43,916 bases of DNA from Paenibacillus alginolyticus DSM 5050 = NBRC 15375 (GCF_000422905.1 NZ_AUGY01000073.1:1-43916), one strand, 5' to 3'; shown: positions 23,871-33,181, numbered from the stretch's first letter. Numbers and translations are program-made. The notes: a model not told the origin generated them from the sequence alone.

Positions 23871-24923
23871 ATGGATATACATGAAATTCCCATGCATTTA
23901 ATTGACGAGGATACGGATCAGCCCCGATATCAATTCGATGAAGAGGCGCTCCAAGAATTAATGAAAAGCATCGAGGAGATTGGCTTACTCTCTCCGATTA
24001 AAGTGAGAACAACGGCTGACAATCGATACAAAATTATTTACGGGAACCGGAGATACAAAGCTAGCAAAATGCTGGGACGCCCTACTATGTCCTGTATCGT
24101 ATCGACCGTAACGGATGAGTTGGAGATTTATTTAGAACAGATTGCAGAGAATCTGACGAGGGAAGGCTTTTCCCCCATTGAGGAAGCCGAGGCCTTCCAT
24201 AAACTTATGAATGATTCCAAATTCAGTTCTTCTATTAAATACCTTTCTAGTAAACTTGGCAAGCCGGAAACTTACATCAAAAACAAATGTGATTTGTTAA
24301 AGTTTGGTAATTCAATCAAAAAACTGATCGTAAGCGGCACAGAAATTCGAAAAGACAAGTTGACCGAGGATCAGCTGCTGCCTATCAAAGATTTACCGAT
24401 TGAGCACCGCGATTCGCTAGCTTTGATTATTGCCAGAGATGAAATGCCTGTCAGTGATGTCAAAAAGATTGCTCGCATGTTCAAAGATAAAGATATTTCG
24501 GAAAGCACCAAAGGGAAGCTTCTCTATAAAACAGGTCATGAGCTGGTCGAAACTTGGTCCGTCTTCCAAAACAACCGAGCAGAACGGGCTAAGCCTGCGG
24601 CTGCAAAAGCTCCGACAAAAGTGGAGAAAGCGGAGAAATCTAAGGAAATAGTCTCGGAAAATAAAACAGAAACACCCATACAAAGCGGGCTATCTGCAGC
24701 TTCAACTAGTACAACAAGTAGCCCAACATCTAGCCCAATTCAAACCAAACTACTGCAAATGCTTAACGTAATTCCTGCACCTAGTGATTTTCAAGTTGAT
24801 GCTTTTGACGTCGATGTGCATGATAAGGAACAATTTCTGAATGATCTCAATTCCTTAGTTGGTCATTTGGAAAAGCATTTGGATGCATGGAAAAAGGTTA
24901 GAGAACTTGCTGTTTCCCAATAA
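23871..24923 (+). CDS. Orphan ParB/Srx-domain protein
   Basis: Residues 1-100 are a ParB N-terminal domain: QPRYQFDEEALQELMKSIEEIGLLSPIKVR and KIIYGNRRYKASKMLG. The CTP-binding motif GERRxRA of true ParB is here GNRRYKA (58-64). Residues 100-200 form a KorB-like helical DNA-binding segment (LSSKLGKPETYIKNKCDLL). A Lys/Ala/Ser/Thr-rich linker (about 220-285) leads to a unique C-terminal region (286-350). No parA partner or parS-like dyad is adjacent, so it is unlikely to be the main chromosome partition protein. ATG 23871 has GGAG 8 nt upstream. Acetyltransferase genes lie on both sides. Its role is unknown. Confidence 0.8.
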   Translation: MDIHEIPMHLIDEDTDQPRYQFDEEALQELMKSIEEIGLLSPIKVRTTADNRYKIIYGNRRYKASKMLGRPTMSCIVSTVTDELEIYLEQIAENLTREGFSPIEEAEAFHKLMNDSKFSSSIKYLSSKLGKPETYIKNKCDLLKFGNSIKKLIVSGTEIRKDKLTEDQLLPIKDLPIEHRDSLALIIARDEMPVSDVKKIARMFKDKDISESTKGKLLYKTGHELVETWSVFQNNRAERAKPAAAKAPTKVEKAEKSKEIVSENKTETPIQSGLSAASTSTTSSPTSSPIQTKLLQMLNVIPAPSDFQVDAFDVDVHDKEQFLNDLNSLVGHLEKHLDAWKKVRELAVSQ

Positions 24924-24927
24924 CTTA

Positions 24928-25440
24928 CTAGTCTAGTACTTCAAGCTTCTTCGCATAGCAATGTCTTAGAAGACCGCCATACATCGGGCGGGTGAATTGA
25001 AGTGAGAAGCCTGCTGCTTCTAAGTTTTGCCGACTGATCGCATTGTCAGGATGTACGGTTGCGTAGAGGTGTAACATACCTTGCTCCCGCGCGCGCTGTT
25101 CCCTCAAGGCATGAAAATGCCGCTGCAGCCCTTGTCCTCTGACTGATTCATGGACAATGGATCCTTCCAGAGAAGCAACTCTTGGTAGATCATCTTCCGG
25201 CACTCCAAGCTCACGTCCGAGATTATTGGCACTTAGACCGGGAAATGCGATAACCGTATAAGCAACAAGCTTTTCACCTTGAAAAGTGCCATACATCTCT
25301 CCCTTGTCTTGGACATATTCGTATAGTGCCTCCAAGCGGTCCATCGAATAAAGCGCATCAGAAGGAAGACGTGACACCACGTCCATCATTAGTGCTTGCA
25401 CTTGTGGTATATCTTGTTGCCATAATCGCCTTATTTCCAA
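24928..25440 (-). CDS. GNAT-family acetyltransferase
   Basis: A 170-aa single GNAT domain. The acetyl-CoA binding region is SIVHESVRGQGLQRHFHALREQRAREQG, close to the Q/RxxGxG/A signature, and the C-terminal HPDNAISRQNLEAAGFSLQ is the usual GNAT ending. The substrate is unknown. TTG 25440 is the start, with AAGGAGG about 10 nt upstream. It is the last of three same-strand genes (amidase, broken phosphotransferase, acetyltransferase) with a 35-bp gap. The convergent ParB-like gene ends 4 bp away, with no terminator between them. Confidence 0.85.
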   Translation of the reverse strand: MEIRRLWQQDIPQVQALMMDVVSRLPSDALYSMDRLEALYEYVQDKGEMYGTFQGEKLVAYTVIAFPGLSANNLGRELGVPEDDLPRVASLEGSIVHESVRGQGLQRHFHALREQRAREQGMLHLYATVHPDNAISRQNLEAAGFSLQFTRPMYGGLLRHCYAKKLEVLD

Positions 25441-25475
25441 GGTGTAATCCTCCTTAAGCGGTGCTGATCAGTAGG

Positions 25476-26461
25476 TCACCATGGGTTGCTGAAACCAAGC
25501 CTCATTTCGTCCCTCATTGTCATGAGCTTTAATCTCAATCCTGCATACCATGGTGGCGTATTTGATAGATCACTATCCTCCAAAGCTGTTAGGATTCTTG
25601 AAAAGCTATAGAGTTTAGAGAACCGTAGGAACTTTGGAAAGTGTTCTATCATTTGCTTGTCTAATGGAAATATCGTCGTGTAGCCTCTCAAAAAGCATTC
25701 TACCTGACGGCTGGAATCCCTCTCCTTATTATCCAATACGTCAGCAAGAGCTGCAACAATATCCATTGCATACCAATGATACATAGCATCATCAAAATCA
25801 ATAATATGAAATTGCGACGTACTTGTATGCCAGAAAATGTTATCCTGTTGAAAATCATAATGAATGAGACCATACTCATGCTTGGATTGCTTTAAAGAAT
25901 AAAGCCAAATCCTCAGGTTATCTAGCTCCAGCAAGGCTTCTTTTTCATGTGAATGACGTTCTATTACCACTGCAATATGATCCAGTCCATCTCGCCAATC
26001 CTTACGCTTTATTTCTTTAGCAGGTTCATATACCTGTGAGCATGTATGTAAGCTGCCGAGTGATTTCCCCCACGACTCCATCTGCGAATCGTTCATTTGA
26101 TCACAATCTAAACTTTCCCCTTCCGCGTCACTGAACACAACACCAATATATAACCCTTCACTTGTGTTACTCTTTCAACTAGCTTACCCTCGCTAGAACG
26201 TATAGGTACAATTGTAGGATAATGGGATAAGGCTAAGTAGTTTATGAAATCAAGCTCAGCTTCTACTTGCTCCTGGGACTGTTCTCCTTCAAAAGAGAAC
26301 CTCAAAAAGAATTTCTTACCTTTATTTTCAAATCGATATACGAAGTTGGAGCTTGCTCGCCAAACTTTTAATGTTCCATCCTCATGTTCCCATAACCGCA
26401 TGAATGCCTTAGCCACATGATCGTCGGTTAATCCAACAACCATCGTTCTTAGATTCATCAT
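25476..26461 (-). pseudogene. Frameshifted APH-type phosphotransferase
   Basis: Two overlapping frames make one protein of the aminoglycoside phosphotransferase / CotS-like kinase family. Frame one (from ATG 26461) has the N-lobe: FVYRFENKGKKFFLRFSF and the linker KGYILVL. Frame two carries FSDAEGESLD and the catalytic lobe: LIHYDFQQDN (HxDxxxxN) and the metal site IIDFDD. The break is at about 26131-26145, in TTGTGTTC; removing one TG restores the expected VLFSDAEGE. The whole would be about 327 aa. It starts just after the amidase stop, so it belongs to that operon. The break may be a true mutation or a sequencing error. Confidence 0.8.
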
Positions 26462-26462
26462 T

Positions 26463-27968
26463 TTATTCTACCTCTATTTTCGCAGCAGTTGCTAACTCGG
26501 GTTGAATGCGATGTTTCGTAGCCTGCTCAAACCCATAAGCAATTTTTATCAAAGCGGGTTCGCTAAATGCCGTTCCTACAAAGGTGATCCCTTGTGGTCC
26601 CTTCGTTATGTACCCGCCTGGTGCGATAATCCCCGACGCCGCATACCCTTCAGGGACAGTAATGGATGGGTAACCGGCTTTTGCCGCAAGATCTGCCCCA
26701 TCCTCGGCTCCTAGGAATAGGAGTGCATCCAGTTGATGCTCCTCTAATGCATGATCGATCCCCAGCTCACGCGACATCTCTTTATCCCTCTTTTTGCTGT
26801 CTAAATAGGCTTGTTCCGTTAGTGTCCCGCTTGTTTCCTCTGACCAGATTAAGGTTCCTTGCCCATATTTCAATGCTTGATCTGCATGTGCTTCATTGTA
26901 GGCAATAACGTCTGCCAATGAATGGACGGGTACCTCACCTGACAATTTGGATAAATAATCATTCAAGTCTTTCTTAAATTCATACCTCATGACATTGCCA
27001 TCCCATTGCGTCTGTTCGCACGGGAGCTCTACCGGATCAACGATTGTAGCACCCTTTTGTTTCAAAACGGCGATAGCCGCCTCTACAATATCAAGCCGAG
27101 CCTTGTCTAATTGTTGATAATAAAATCTCGGGATCCCTATTCTAGCTTGCTGCAAATAATTGGCATCTAAGAATGGCGTGTAGTCTTGGAAAGAACGCCC
27201 TTTACTCGCTAATGTCTCAACATCACGCTCATCTATCTTGGTTAAAGCGCCGAGCAAAATCGCTGCATCACTAACTGTTCTTGCTATAGGCCCCGCTGTG
27301 TCCTGACTATGAGCGATTGGGATAATGCCCGTTCGGCTAACTAGTCCAATCGTTGGTTTAATGCCGACTAGACTATTCTGGCTGGAAGGGCTGATGATAG
27401 AGCCCGATGTTTCCGTTCCAATTGCCGCTGCTGCTAAATTCGCTGCCGTAGCTGCTGCTGAGCCAGAGCTTGAACCGCCAACGAATAATTCGCCAAGGCC
27501 GTAAGGATTTAAGGTGAGACCACCTCTTGAGCTATAACCGGCCCAAATATCACCTGACATGTAGCCCGCCCATTCGGTCATATTTGTTTTACCCAGCAGC
27601 ACAGCCCCTGCCGCTCGAAGCTGTGCCGCCACGAAGGAGTCGGCTGCTGCGAAGGATTCCGCTAATGCGATGGAACCCGCACTTGTATGCATCCGATCGT
27701 GTGTATCGATATTATCCTTCAACAGAATAGGAATACCATGCAGGAGACCACGACTGCCCTTCACCTTTCGTTCTTCATCTAAATCTTTAGCTATGTCTAT
27801 AGCATCTGGATTTATTTCTAAAATGGTATTTAATACGGAGTCGTACTTTTCTATTCGGGTTAAATATATAAGAACCAATTGTTCCGAAGTAACCTTCCCC
27901 GTAGTCATTGCTTGCTGCATACTTGCAATATCTGCTTCTATGATCCATTTCTCTAACCCAGTTTCCAT
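26463..27968 (-). CDS. Amidase signature family hydrolase
   Basis: This 501-aa amidase has the Ser-cisSer-Lys triad. Lys84 is in PILLKDNIDT, the cis-Ser is in GGSSSGSAAATAAN (about 166-167), and the nucleophile Ser190 is in GTETSGSI. These hydrolyse carbon-nitrogen amide bonds, with the substrate set by the C-terminal region, and no GatA-type context is present. METGLEKW at ATG 27968 is the start (GGAG 8 nt upstream); the longer reading to 28166 crosses the promoter at 28054-28082. No signal peptide is seen. It leads an operon with the phosphotransferase and an acetyltransferase, a grouping suggestive of detoxification, which is only inference. Confidence 0.9.
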   Translation of the reverse strand: METGLEKWIIEADIASMQQAMTTGKVTSEQLVLIYLTRIEKYDSVLNTILEINPDAIDIAKDLDEERKVKGSRGLLHGIPILLKDNIDTHDRMHTSAGSIALAESFAAADSFVAAQLRAAGAVLLGKTNMTEWAGYMSGDIWAGYSSRGGLTLNPYGLGELFVGGSSSGSAAATAANLAAAAIGTETSGSIISPSSQNSLVGIKPTIGLVSRTGIIPIAHSQDTAGPIARTVSDAAILLGALTKIDERDVETLASKGRSFQDYTPFLDANYLQQARIGIPRFYYQQLDKARLDIVEAAIAVLKQKGATIVDPVELPCEQTQWDGNVMRYEFKKDLNDYLSKLSGEVPVHSLADVIAYNEAHADQALKYGQGTLIWSEETSGTLTEQAYLDSKKRDKEMSRELGIDHALEEHQLDALLFLGAEDGADLAAKAGYPSITVPEGYAASGIIAPGGYITKGPQGITFVGTAFSEPALIKIAYGFEQATKHRIQPELATAAKIEVE

Positions 27969-28053
27969 TCGTCGATCTCCTTCTGTTTTCAGTCCTATTA
28001 ACACTTTTCTCTGTAGCGTATGAAGTTCCTTTATTTGTAAGTTGGGGAGTTTA

Positions 28054-28082
28054 ATTATAGTTATTTTTGATTGATATGTGTA
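28054..28082 (-). promoter_or_regulatory. Promoter of the amidase operon
   Basis: On the minus strand TACACA (28077-28082) and perfect TATAAT (28054-28059) are 17 bp apart, 86 bp before the amidase ATG and just after the terminator 28098-28137. Confidence 0.55.
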
Positions 28083-28097
28083 TGCGTAAATAAAATA

Positions 28098-28137
28098 AGC
28101 TAACCCTTTCCAGCCTTGGCTGAAAAAAGAGTTAGCT
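28098..28137 (-). terminator. Terminator of the dioxygenase gene
   Basis: On the minus strand AGCTAAC.CTTT..CAGCC pairs with GGCTG..AAG.GTTAGCT, followed by TATTTTATTT, 37 nt after the dioxygenase stop. Confidence 0.75.
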
Positions 28138-28173
28138 TTCTTGTTATCAACGTTCCTATCAGCCACAAGGTCA

Positions 28174-28917
28174 TTAGTACAACGGAAATTTTTCTCTCAA
28201 ATCTTCCCTCTGAGTAACAAACGAATCCTCTCGAATGTAGTGGCATACATAGGAACGTCGCCAACGGTCCTTGCTTCGATTCTTATTGGACGAATGGATA
28301 AGCAGCTCACTAAAGAAGAGGATATCTCCTTTCTCCATCTCGACTGGGATTTGCTTGCTAAGGTCTGCGCCTTCTGTCTCGTCCGTCCATGATTCGTGCT
28401 CTTCAATATTTTTCACTGCGCCATGAGGCAGCAGTCCAAGCTTATGTGTGCCAGGGATGACCCAGAGACAGCCGTTTTCGATATCGACGACTTCTTCCAA
28501 AGCGATCCAAGCAGCTATCATCGTCATGGGGTCATTTTTGATATAGTAATAATCCTGATGCGAGGCCTGTCCCGGTGAACCTGGTTCCTTGTAGAAGTAC
28601 ATGCTTTGCACACAGTTTGCCTCTCTGCCCATTAATTGAGCCAGCACACCTCGGATGATGGGAAGCTTCATCATTTGGCGAGAAAAGCTGTCATGCTTGT
28701 GCGGATTAAACAATCGCAGGGAGAACTTCTTGCTTTCTTCACAGGCAGCCCACTTGGGTATTTCCGCTTGGTTTCGAATATCATAGATGTGTCCATTAAA
28801 GGCATCAATGAGATCGCTGCTGCAGCCTTTCTTAATAAGCAAATACCCGTCTCTTTCAAATTGGCCATACTGCTCTTCCGTGATAGGTGACATAAGATCT
28901 GGTTTCTTAACAAACAT
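28174..28917 (-). CDS. Phytanoyl-CoA dioxygenase (PhyH) family protein
   Basis: A 247-aa non-haem Fe(II)/2-oxoglutarate dioxygenase. The iron ligands are visible as HxD (His120, Asp122 in ASHQDYYYIKND) and a distal His208 (LLIHSSNKN). The 2-oxoglutarate-binding Arg is probably in DRWRRSYVCHY. PhyH proteins hydroxylate small molecules or acyl chains; the bacterial ones mostly act in secondary or osmolyte metabolism, and the substrate here is unknown. ATG 28917 has GAGAGGGG upstream; MSPITEEQ (ATG 28893) is an alternative. It is a single-gene unit, between a likely promoter at 28971-29000 and the terminator at 28098-28137. Confidence 0.88.
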   Translation of the reverse strand: MFVKKPDLMSPITEEQYGQFERDGYLLIKKGCSSDLIDAFNGHIYDIRNQAEIPKWAACEESKKFSLRLFNPHKHDSFSRQMMKLPIIRGVLAQLMGREANCVQSMYFYKEPGSPGQASHQDYYYIKNDPMTMIAAWIALEEVVDIENGCLWVIPGTHKLGLLPHGAVKNIEEHESWTDETEGADLSKQIPVEMEKGDILFFSELLIHSSNKNRSKDRWRRSYVCHYIREDSFVTQREDLREKFPLY

Positions 28918-28970
28918 GGCAGCTAATCCCCTCTCCTGTTTGAGAAAGTAATACGTCTTTCCTTACCTTC

Positions 28971-29000
28971 ATCATACGGTCAAGGTCCTCTTTCAAACAA
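28971..29000 (-). promoter_or_regulatory. Possible promoter of the dioxygenase gene
   Basis: On the minus strand TTGTTT (28995-29000) and TATGAT (28971-28976) are 18 bp apart. Neither box is perfect, so this is a moderate call. Confidence 0.4.
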
Positions 29001-29052
29001 TGGCTGAAATTATCAAGTTTGTATCTGAAATTGATCTAGTCAATTCCATTCA

Positions 29053-32000
29053 CTAAGAAGCTTCATCGGGGATAAATGCGGTAATTCGCTTTATTTCCTC
29101 CGCCACTTCGATAAGTTGATCATGGAATTCATCTTTTTGCATGATGGCAAGTTCCAAATAACTTGCTGCTTCATGTAACCGATTAGCGGAAATACTTCCG
29201 GCAACACCGATAAGTGTATGGATAGCCCTTTTGACAGCCTTCCAATCCTCTTCAAGAATACTCAGCATTAGCTGCTCGACAAAAGTTGTATAATTTCTCT
29301 TGAACAACTGAAGCATGACGATTAGAATACTTTCTTTTCCTTCTAGACGGGCAAGTGCAGCTTGCCAATCTATCGCTTCAATTTGCTTATAAAAATCGTT
29401 TACTTTCGTCTGACTAGCTTCTATTGAAGTAGGTAGTTCTATCCATTTATTAATCACACTAAAGAGACGTTTGATATCAAAAGGCTTACTAATGACGTCA
29501 TTCATGCCGTAACGAATATAATCTTCATGATCCTGCTTAACCACGTTGGCCGTCAGTCCGATGATGGGGATATTCATATAGTTGGGGATCTGCCGAATGT
29601 GCGCTGTCGCTTCAACGCCGTCCATGATCGGCATGTGAATATCCATCAAAATCAAATCGTATTCGTCGTCGATTGTCAGTTTTTCAATAGCTTCCTGGCC
29701 ATTTTCCGCGATCGTGATCTCAAATTCATGCTCCTTTAGAAACTCCATGGCCACCTGCTGATTAATTTCATTATCCTCCACGAGAAGGATCCGCCCTTTC
29801 TTGCTAACACTTGCGGAAATAGCTTGCAAAGACTTGCCTCTTCTTGGAGTTTGATTGTGCGGGTTAAACAAGGATTCCAATGTTTGATAGAGCTCCAAAC
29901 GGCAAATCGGTTTAACCATGACAGCATCTGGTCTCTCATTTATCGAAAGTTTCAACATTTCTTCTTTGCCAAGCGGGGAAGTTAAGCATACAGCAAGCGT
30001 TTGATCTCTTTGGATCGACTCGATAAATGTCTGCCATGTATCTATGCCATACATATCTTCAATTTCCATATCAAGCAGGATACAATCGTACTTGTCGTCA
30101 TCGGATCCCAACGTCTTCAAATGTTCAAACATAGCTTTCCAGGAAGGCACCTCCGAAACAATTAAGGCGAATGACTCCAAAGTGTCCCGTAAGCTGCTGC
30201 GCATCAGGGGATGATCTTCGACCAGCAAAACTTGATACGTCGTATGCTCTTTGGTTAAATCCCATTCATCTGGATCAGCGAGTTCTATGATTTGAAAAGG
30301 GAGTGTAAATGTAAATCTGCTACCTTTACCCACTTCGCTTTCAGCTGCTAAAGACCCACCCATAAGTCCAATCAAATGTTGGCTGATCGTAAGCCCCAAT
30401 CCAGTTCCCCCATATTCACGACTTGTAGATCCATCTGCCTGAGAAAAGGGATCAAAAATAAAGGCTAACCGATCTGGAGATATGCCTATACCACTATCCT
30501 CTACGGTAAAGCTAAGCATTATTTCTTCTTTGGACGTATGTGGTTCCAACTCAATTTGGAGCATCACATAGCCCTCTGAAGTAAATTTGATCGCATTGCT
30601 GCAAAGATTAAGCAGTACTTGCTTCAGTCTCAGCGGATCTCCGAGAATATGGTTGGGCAATTCAGCTGCTGTATTAAAAATAAGCTCGATCTGGCGACTA
30701 TTAGATAAGACACTTAGTATACTGGCGAGATCCTTGAGAAGCTCATCTAACTGAAAGCCGGTACGTTCTACTTCGAGTTTTCCCGCTTCTACTTTGGAAA
30801 GGTCAAGAACATCATTAATAATGCCAAGCAGTGTATGGGATGAAGATTTTATTTTATGTAGATAATCCTTTTGATGGTCGGAGAGCGAGGTTTTCCCGAG
30901 AAGTTGAGAAAGGCCAATGATACCGTTCAAGGGAGTTCTAATTTCATGACTCATTTTGGCTATAAATTGACTTTTGGCTTGGTTCGCTTGATCGGCCGCA
31001 TGCCGCATGGTGACCTCTGTGAAATCATGTATGGTACCGACAATACCATCGATTTCGCCACTCGCATCATGGTAGACCGAAAGCGTGATACAATAATCTC
31101 TTCGAGCACCCTCCGAGGACGGAAGACTCATTTCAAACCGTACGTTACCGCCATTCAGGATGACTTCCTGGAAATGGGAATCCCAATGAATTTGCTCGGC
31201 CTCCGGGAGAAACTTGGTTATTTTTTGGCCCAACATGTCCGAAGTTGACGCATGAGTCATCAGGGAAACAATTTGATTAACAGAGGTAATCTCGCCTTCC
31301 TTCGTGAACCCAAGAATTCCTTCCTGTGAATTCTCGACAAGGATACGATAACGCGCTTCACTCTCCTGAATACGCCGCTCTGCTGCTATTCTCTCTGTAA
31401 TATCTGTCTTAGAGCCGATGATCTCGACCACCTGCTCGCCTTCAAATACAGGCTGCAAGTTTGTAAAGGCGATCTTCCCCTTTATTTGATCCTCATAAGC
31501 AACTTTGTTCCCTTTCCATGCTTCTTCGAATTTCGCAATGATAAACGTTGTGAATTCGGTAGTAAAACCTTTGATGGATTGGATATTTTTATCTATTAAA
31601 TCTTGCGGATGCAGTCCAAGATTTCGTAACAACTGGCCATCAATCATGGAATATATAAATTGATTATGAATTTTTTTTAGTTTAAATGTGATGCCGGGCT
31701 GCAGCCGAAGAATATCCAATAACTCTTGTTGGATATGACTTACCTGACTCCTTAGCTCCTCTGCCCGTAAGAAATAGCGGATTAACGCTGCTGCGAATAA
31801 GCCGCCTCCCAAATGCAGAAGTAAAGCTGGAATGACTAGCCTGGCAAAAGGAATATGATAAATAAGCACCATATCAACGAACAAGACGCTGATAGGACAC
31901 ATAATGAATAAAGTCCATTTCCTCCAATAACTGTGGATGTAATGATTGGTTAGCGCGGTTACCGCAAATATGAGCAGTCCTAGTGTTGAGATTCGAAAGA

Positions 32001-32304
32001 AAACAGAAGGATCTATCAGCGTCCTGCCAATAATCATAATCATTGTGGCAATAAAACCAGAAATTCCGCCACCAATGAATGTAGCCATCAGAATGGCAAT
32101 CGCTTTTAAATCCAATATATGTCTTTCAGTAACATGTACGCCAAGAAAAGTTAGAATGACACCATAGATCCCATGCATCAAACCAGCGATTAGGCGATAT
32201 TTCCATCTCGGTGTGGCTTTAAATCGAGGTGAATAGAAAATCTCGATAGACAAGAAGATAAAAACAGCCAATATCGAGAAATTGTTCAGTAGATCTTTGA
32301 GCAC
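29053..32304 (-). CDS. Hybrid sensor histidine kinase with two REC and one Hpt domain
   Basis: A 1083-aa membrane hybrid kinase. Residues 1-180 are a multi-helix 5TMR-LYT-like sensor (LMHGIYGVILTFLG...IGGGISGFIATMIMIIGRTL). PAS1 is about 195-305 and PAS2 about 315-432. HisKA carries His453 (KMSHEIRTPLNGI), and HATPase_c is about 555-672 (VEDSGIGI, GGTGLGL). The first receiver (689-815) keeps Asp745 but is divergent after it. The second receiver (838-955) is canonical with Asp888 (LMDIHMPIMDG). The Hpt domain (980-1075) has His1029 (AIHTLIGVAGSI). The His-Asp-His parts of a phosphorelay are thus in one chain. GTG 32304 has AGGTGA 6 nt upstream. It follows the OmpR-type regulator by 31 bp. Confidence 0.93.
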   Translation of the reverse strand: MLKDLLNNFSILAVFIFLSIEIFYSPRFKATPRWKYRLIAGLMHGIYGVILTFLGVHVTERHILDLKAIAILMATFIGGGISGFIATMIMIIGRTLIDPSVFFRISTLGLLIFAVTALTNHYIHSYWRKWTLFIMCPISVLFVDMVLIYHIPFARLVIPALLLHLGGGLFAAALIRYFLRAEELRSQVSHIQQELLDILRLQPGITFKLKKIHNQFIYSMIDGQLLRNLGLHPQDLIDKNIQSIKGFTTEFTTFIIAKFEEAWKGNKVAYEDQIKGKIAFTNLQPVFEGEQVVEIIGSKTDITERIAAERRIQESEARYRILVENSQEGILGFTKEGEITSVNQIVSLMTHASTSDMLGQKITKFLPEAEQIHWDSHFQEVILNGGNVRFEMSLPSSEGARRDYCITLSVYHDASGEIDGIVGTIHDFTEVTMRHAADQANQAKSQFIAKMSHEIRTPLNGIIGLSQLLGKTSLSDHQKDYLHKIKSSSHTLLGIINDVLDLSKVEAGKLEVERTGFQLDELLKDLASILSVLSNSRQIELIFNTAAELPNHILGDPLRLKQVLLNLCSNAIKFTSEGYVMLQIELEPHTSKEEIMLSFTVEDSGIGISPDRLAFIFDPFSQADGSTSREYGGTGLGLTISQHLIGLMGGSLAAESEVGKGSRFTFTLPFQIIELADPDEWDLTKEHTTYQVLLVEDHPLMRSSLRDTLESFALIVSEVPSWKAMFEHLKTLGSDDDKYDCILLDMEIEDMYGIDTWQTFIESIQRDQTLAVCLTSPLGKEEMLKLSINERPDAVMVKPICRLELYQTLESLFNPHNQTPRRGKSLQAISASVSKKGRILLVEDNEINQQVAMEFLKEHEFEITIAENGQEAIEKLTIDDEYDLILMDIHMPIMDGVEATAHIRQIPNYMNIPIIGLTANVVKQDHEDYIRYGMNDVISKPFDIKRLFSVINKWIELPTSIEASQTKVNDFYKQIEAIDWQAALARLEGKESILIVMLQLFKRNYTTFVEQLMLSILEEDWKAVKRAIHTLIGVAGSISANRLHEAASYLELAIMQKDEFHDQLIEVAEEIKRITAFIPDEAS

Positions 32305-32335
32305 TTCTATTCACCTCATCGCTTAATTACACACC

Positions 32336-33046
32336 TTAAATAGCTGAAAGATATACAAATTTATAACCGACACCCCAGACGGTTTTAATATACTGAGGCT
32401 CCTTTGGATTCTGCTCTATTTTTCGACGGAGATTCGTTATATGTACATCAATGGCGCGGTCATTCACGATTTCACCCATCCGATATAAAGTATCTATGAG
32501 CTCATCGCGTCTAAACACTCTGCCTGGATAGTGAATAAAACGTTTCATAATTTCAAATTCCGAGTTTGTGATATCAATTTTTTGATCTTTGATCACAATC
32601 AACCTGCGCTCTACATCCAGTGTAAAGTCAGGATATTGTGACTCTGACTCTGTGCCTTCCGAACCACCGGCAGCAGAAACCTGTATGTCCGCCATGCGAA
32701 GCGAGGCTTTGATCCGTGCTTTTAACTCCTGCATGCTAAACGGCTTACACAGATAGTCATCAGCCCCAATATTAAAGGCCTCCACCTTCTCCTTAATGTT
32801 TGTTTTCGTGGATATCACAATAATAGGAACCGAGCTTAGTTCTCTAATGGCCCCGCATAGCTCTAACCCCTCATAATCTGGCAACACGAGATCCAATAGA
32901 ATCACATCAGGCTGAAACTGAACGATTTCCCGCAATCCATCATGTCCATTTACCGCTTGTTTCACTTCAAATTGATCTTCCGAAAGATACATGCTTATCA
33001 TTTGTCCTATAATGACGTCGTCTTCGATAATAAGCACCTTAATCAC
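32336..33046 (-). CDS. OmpR/PhoB-family response regulator
   Basis: A 236-aa two-domain regulator. The receiver (1-118) has acidic pocket EDD (8-10), phospho-acceptor Asp52 (VILLDLVLPDYEG), Thr/Lys switch residues (STKTN, CKPFS) and then a Ser/Glu-rich linker. The winged-helix output domain (140-232) has RVFRRDELIDTLYRMGEIVNDRAIDVHITNLRRKIE and the ending TVWGVGYKF. It is the first gene of a two-gene unit with the hybrid kinase, so its phosphate probably comes from that kinase's Hpt domain. GTG 33046 has AAGGAGGG 7 nt upstream. Its promoter (33086-33115) contains a Spo0A-box-like heptamer. Confidence 0.93.
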   Translation of the reverse strand: MIKVLIIEDDVIIGQMISMYLSEDQFEVKQAVNGHDGLREIVQFQPDVILLDLVLPDYEGLELCGAIRELSSVPIIVISTKTNIKEKVEAFNIGADDYLCKPFSMQELKARIKASLRMADIQVSAAGGSEGTESESQYPDFTLDVERRLIVIKDQKIDITNSEFEIMKRFIHYPGRVFRRDELIDTLYRMGEIVNDRAIDVHITNLRRKIEQNPKEPQYIKTVWGVGYKFVYLSAI

Positions 33047-33085
33047 TAAAATCCCTCCTTTATACCTAATTTGTTTCTATCATCT

Positions 33086-33115
33086 ATTATAATATGTCGA
33101 ATTATGGCAGGTCCA
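33086..33115 (-). promoter_or_regulatory. Promoter of the regulator-kinase operon with 0A-like box
   Basis: On the minus strand TGGACC (33110-33115) and perfect TATAAT (33086-33091) are 18 bp apart. TTCGACA (33095-33101), the reverse of the Spo0A consensus, lies in the spacer next to the -10 box. A protein bound there would be expected to repress. Confidence 0.55.
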
Positions 33116-33142
33116 CACTATTTTTTACCAAAAATATGAAAT

Positions 33143-33181
33143 ACAAAAACGCCACTGATCCGATAATCGCTATCATGGCGT
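33143..33181 (-). terminator. Terminator of the REC-GGDEF-EAL gene
   Basis: On the minus strand ACGCCA.TGAT pairs with ATCA.TGGCGT, followed by TTTTTGT. It lies 12 nt after the stop of the broken EAL frame, showing that this frame was the original gene end. Confidence 0.85.
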
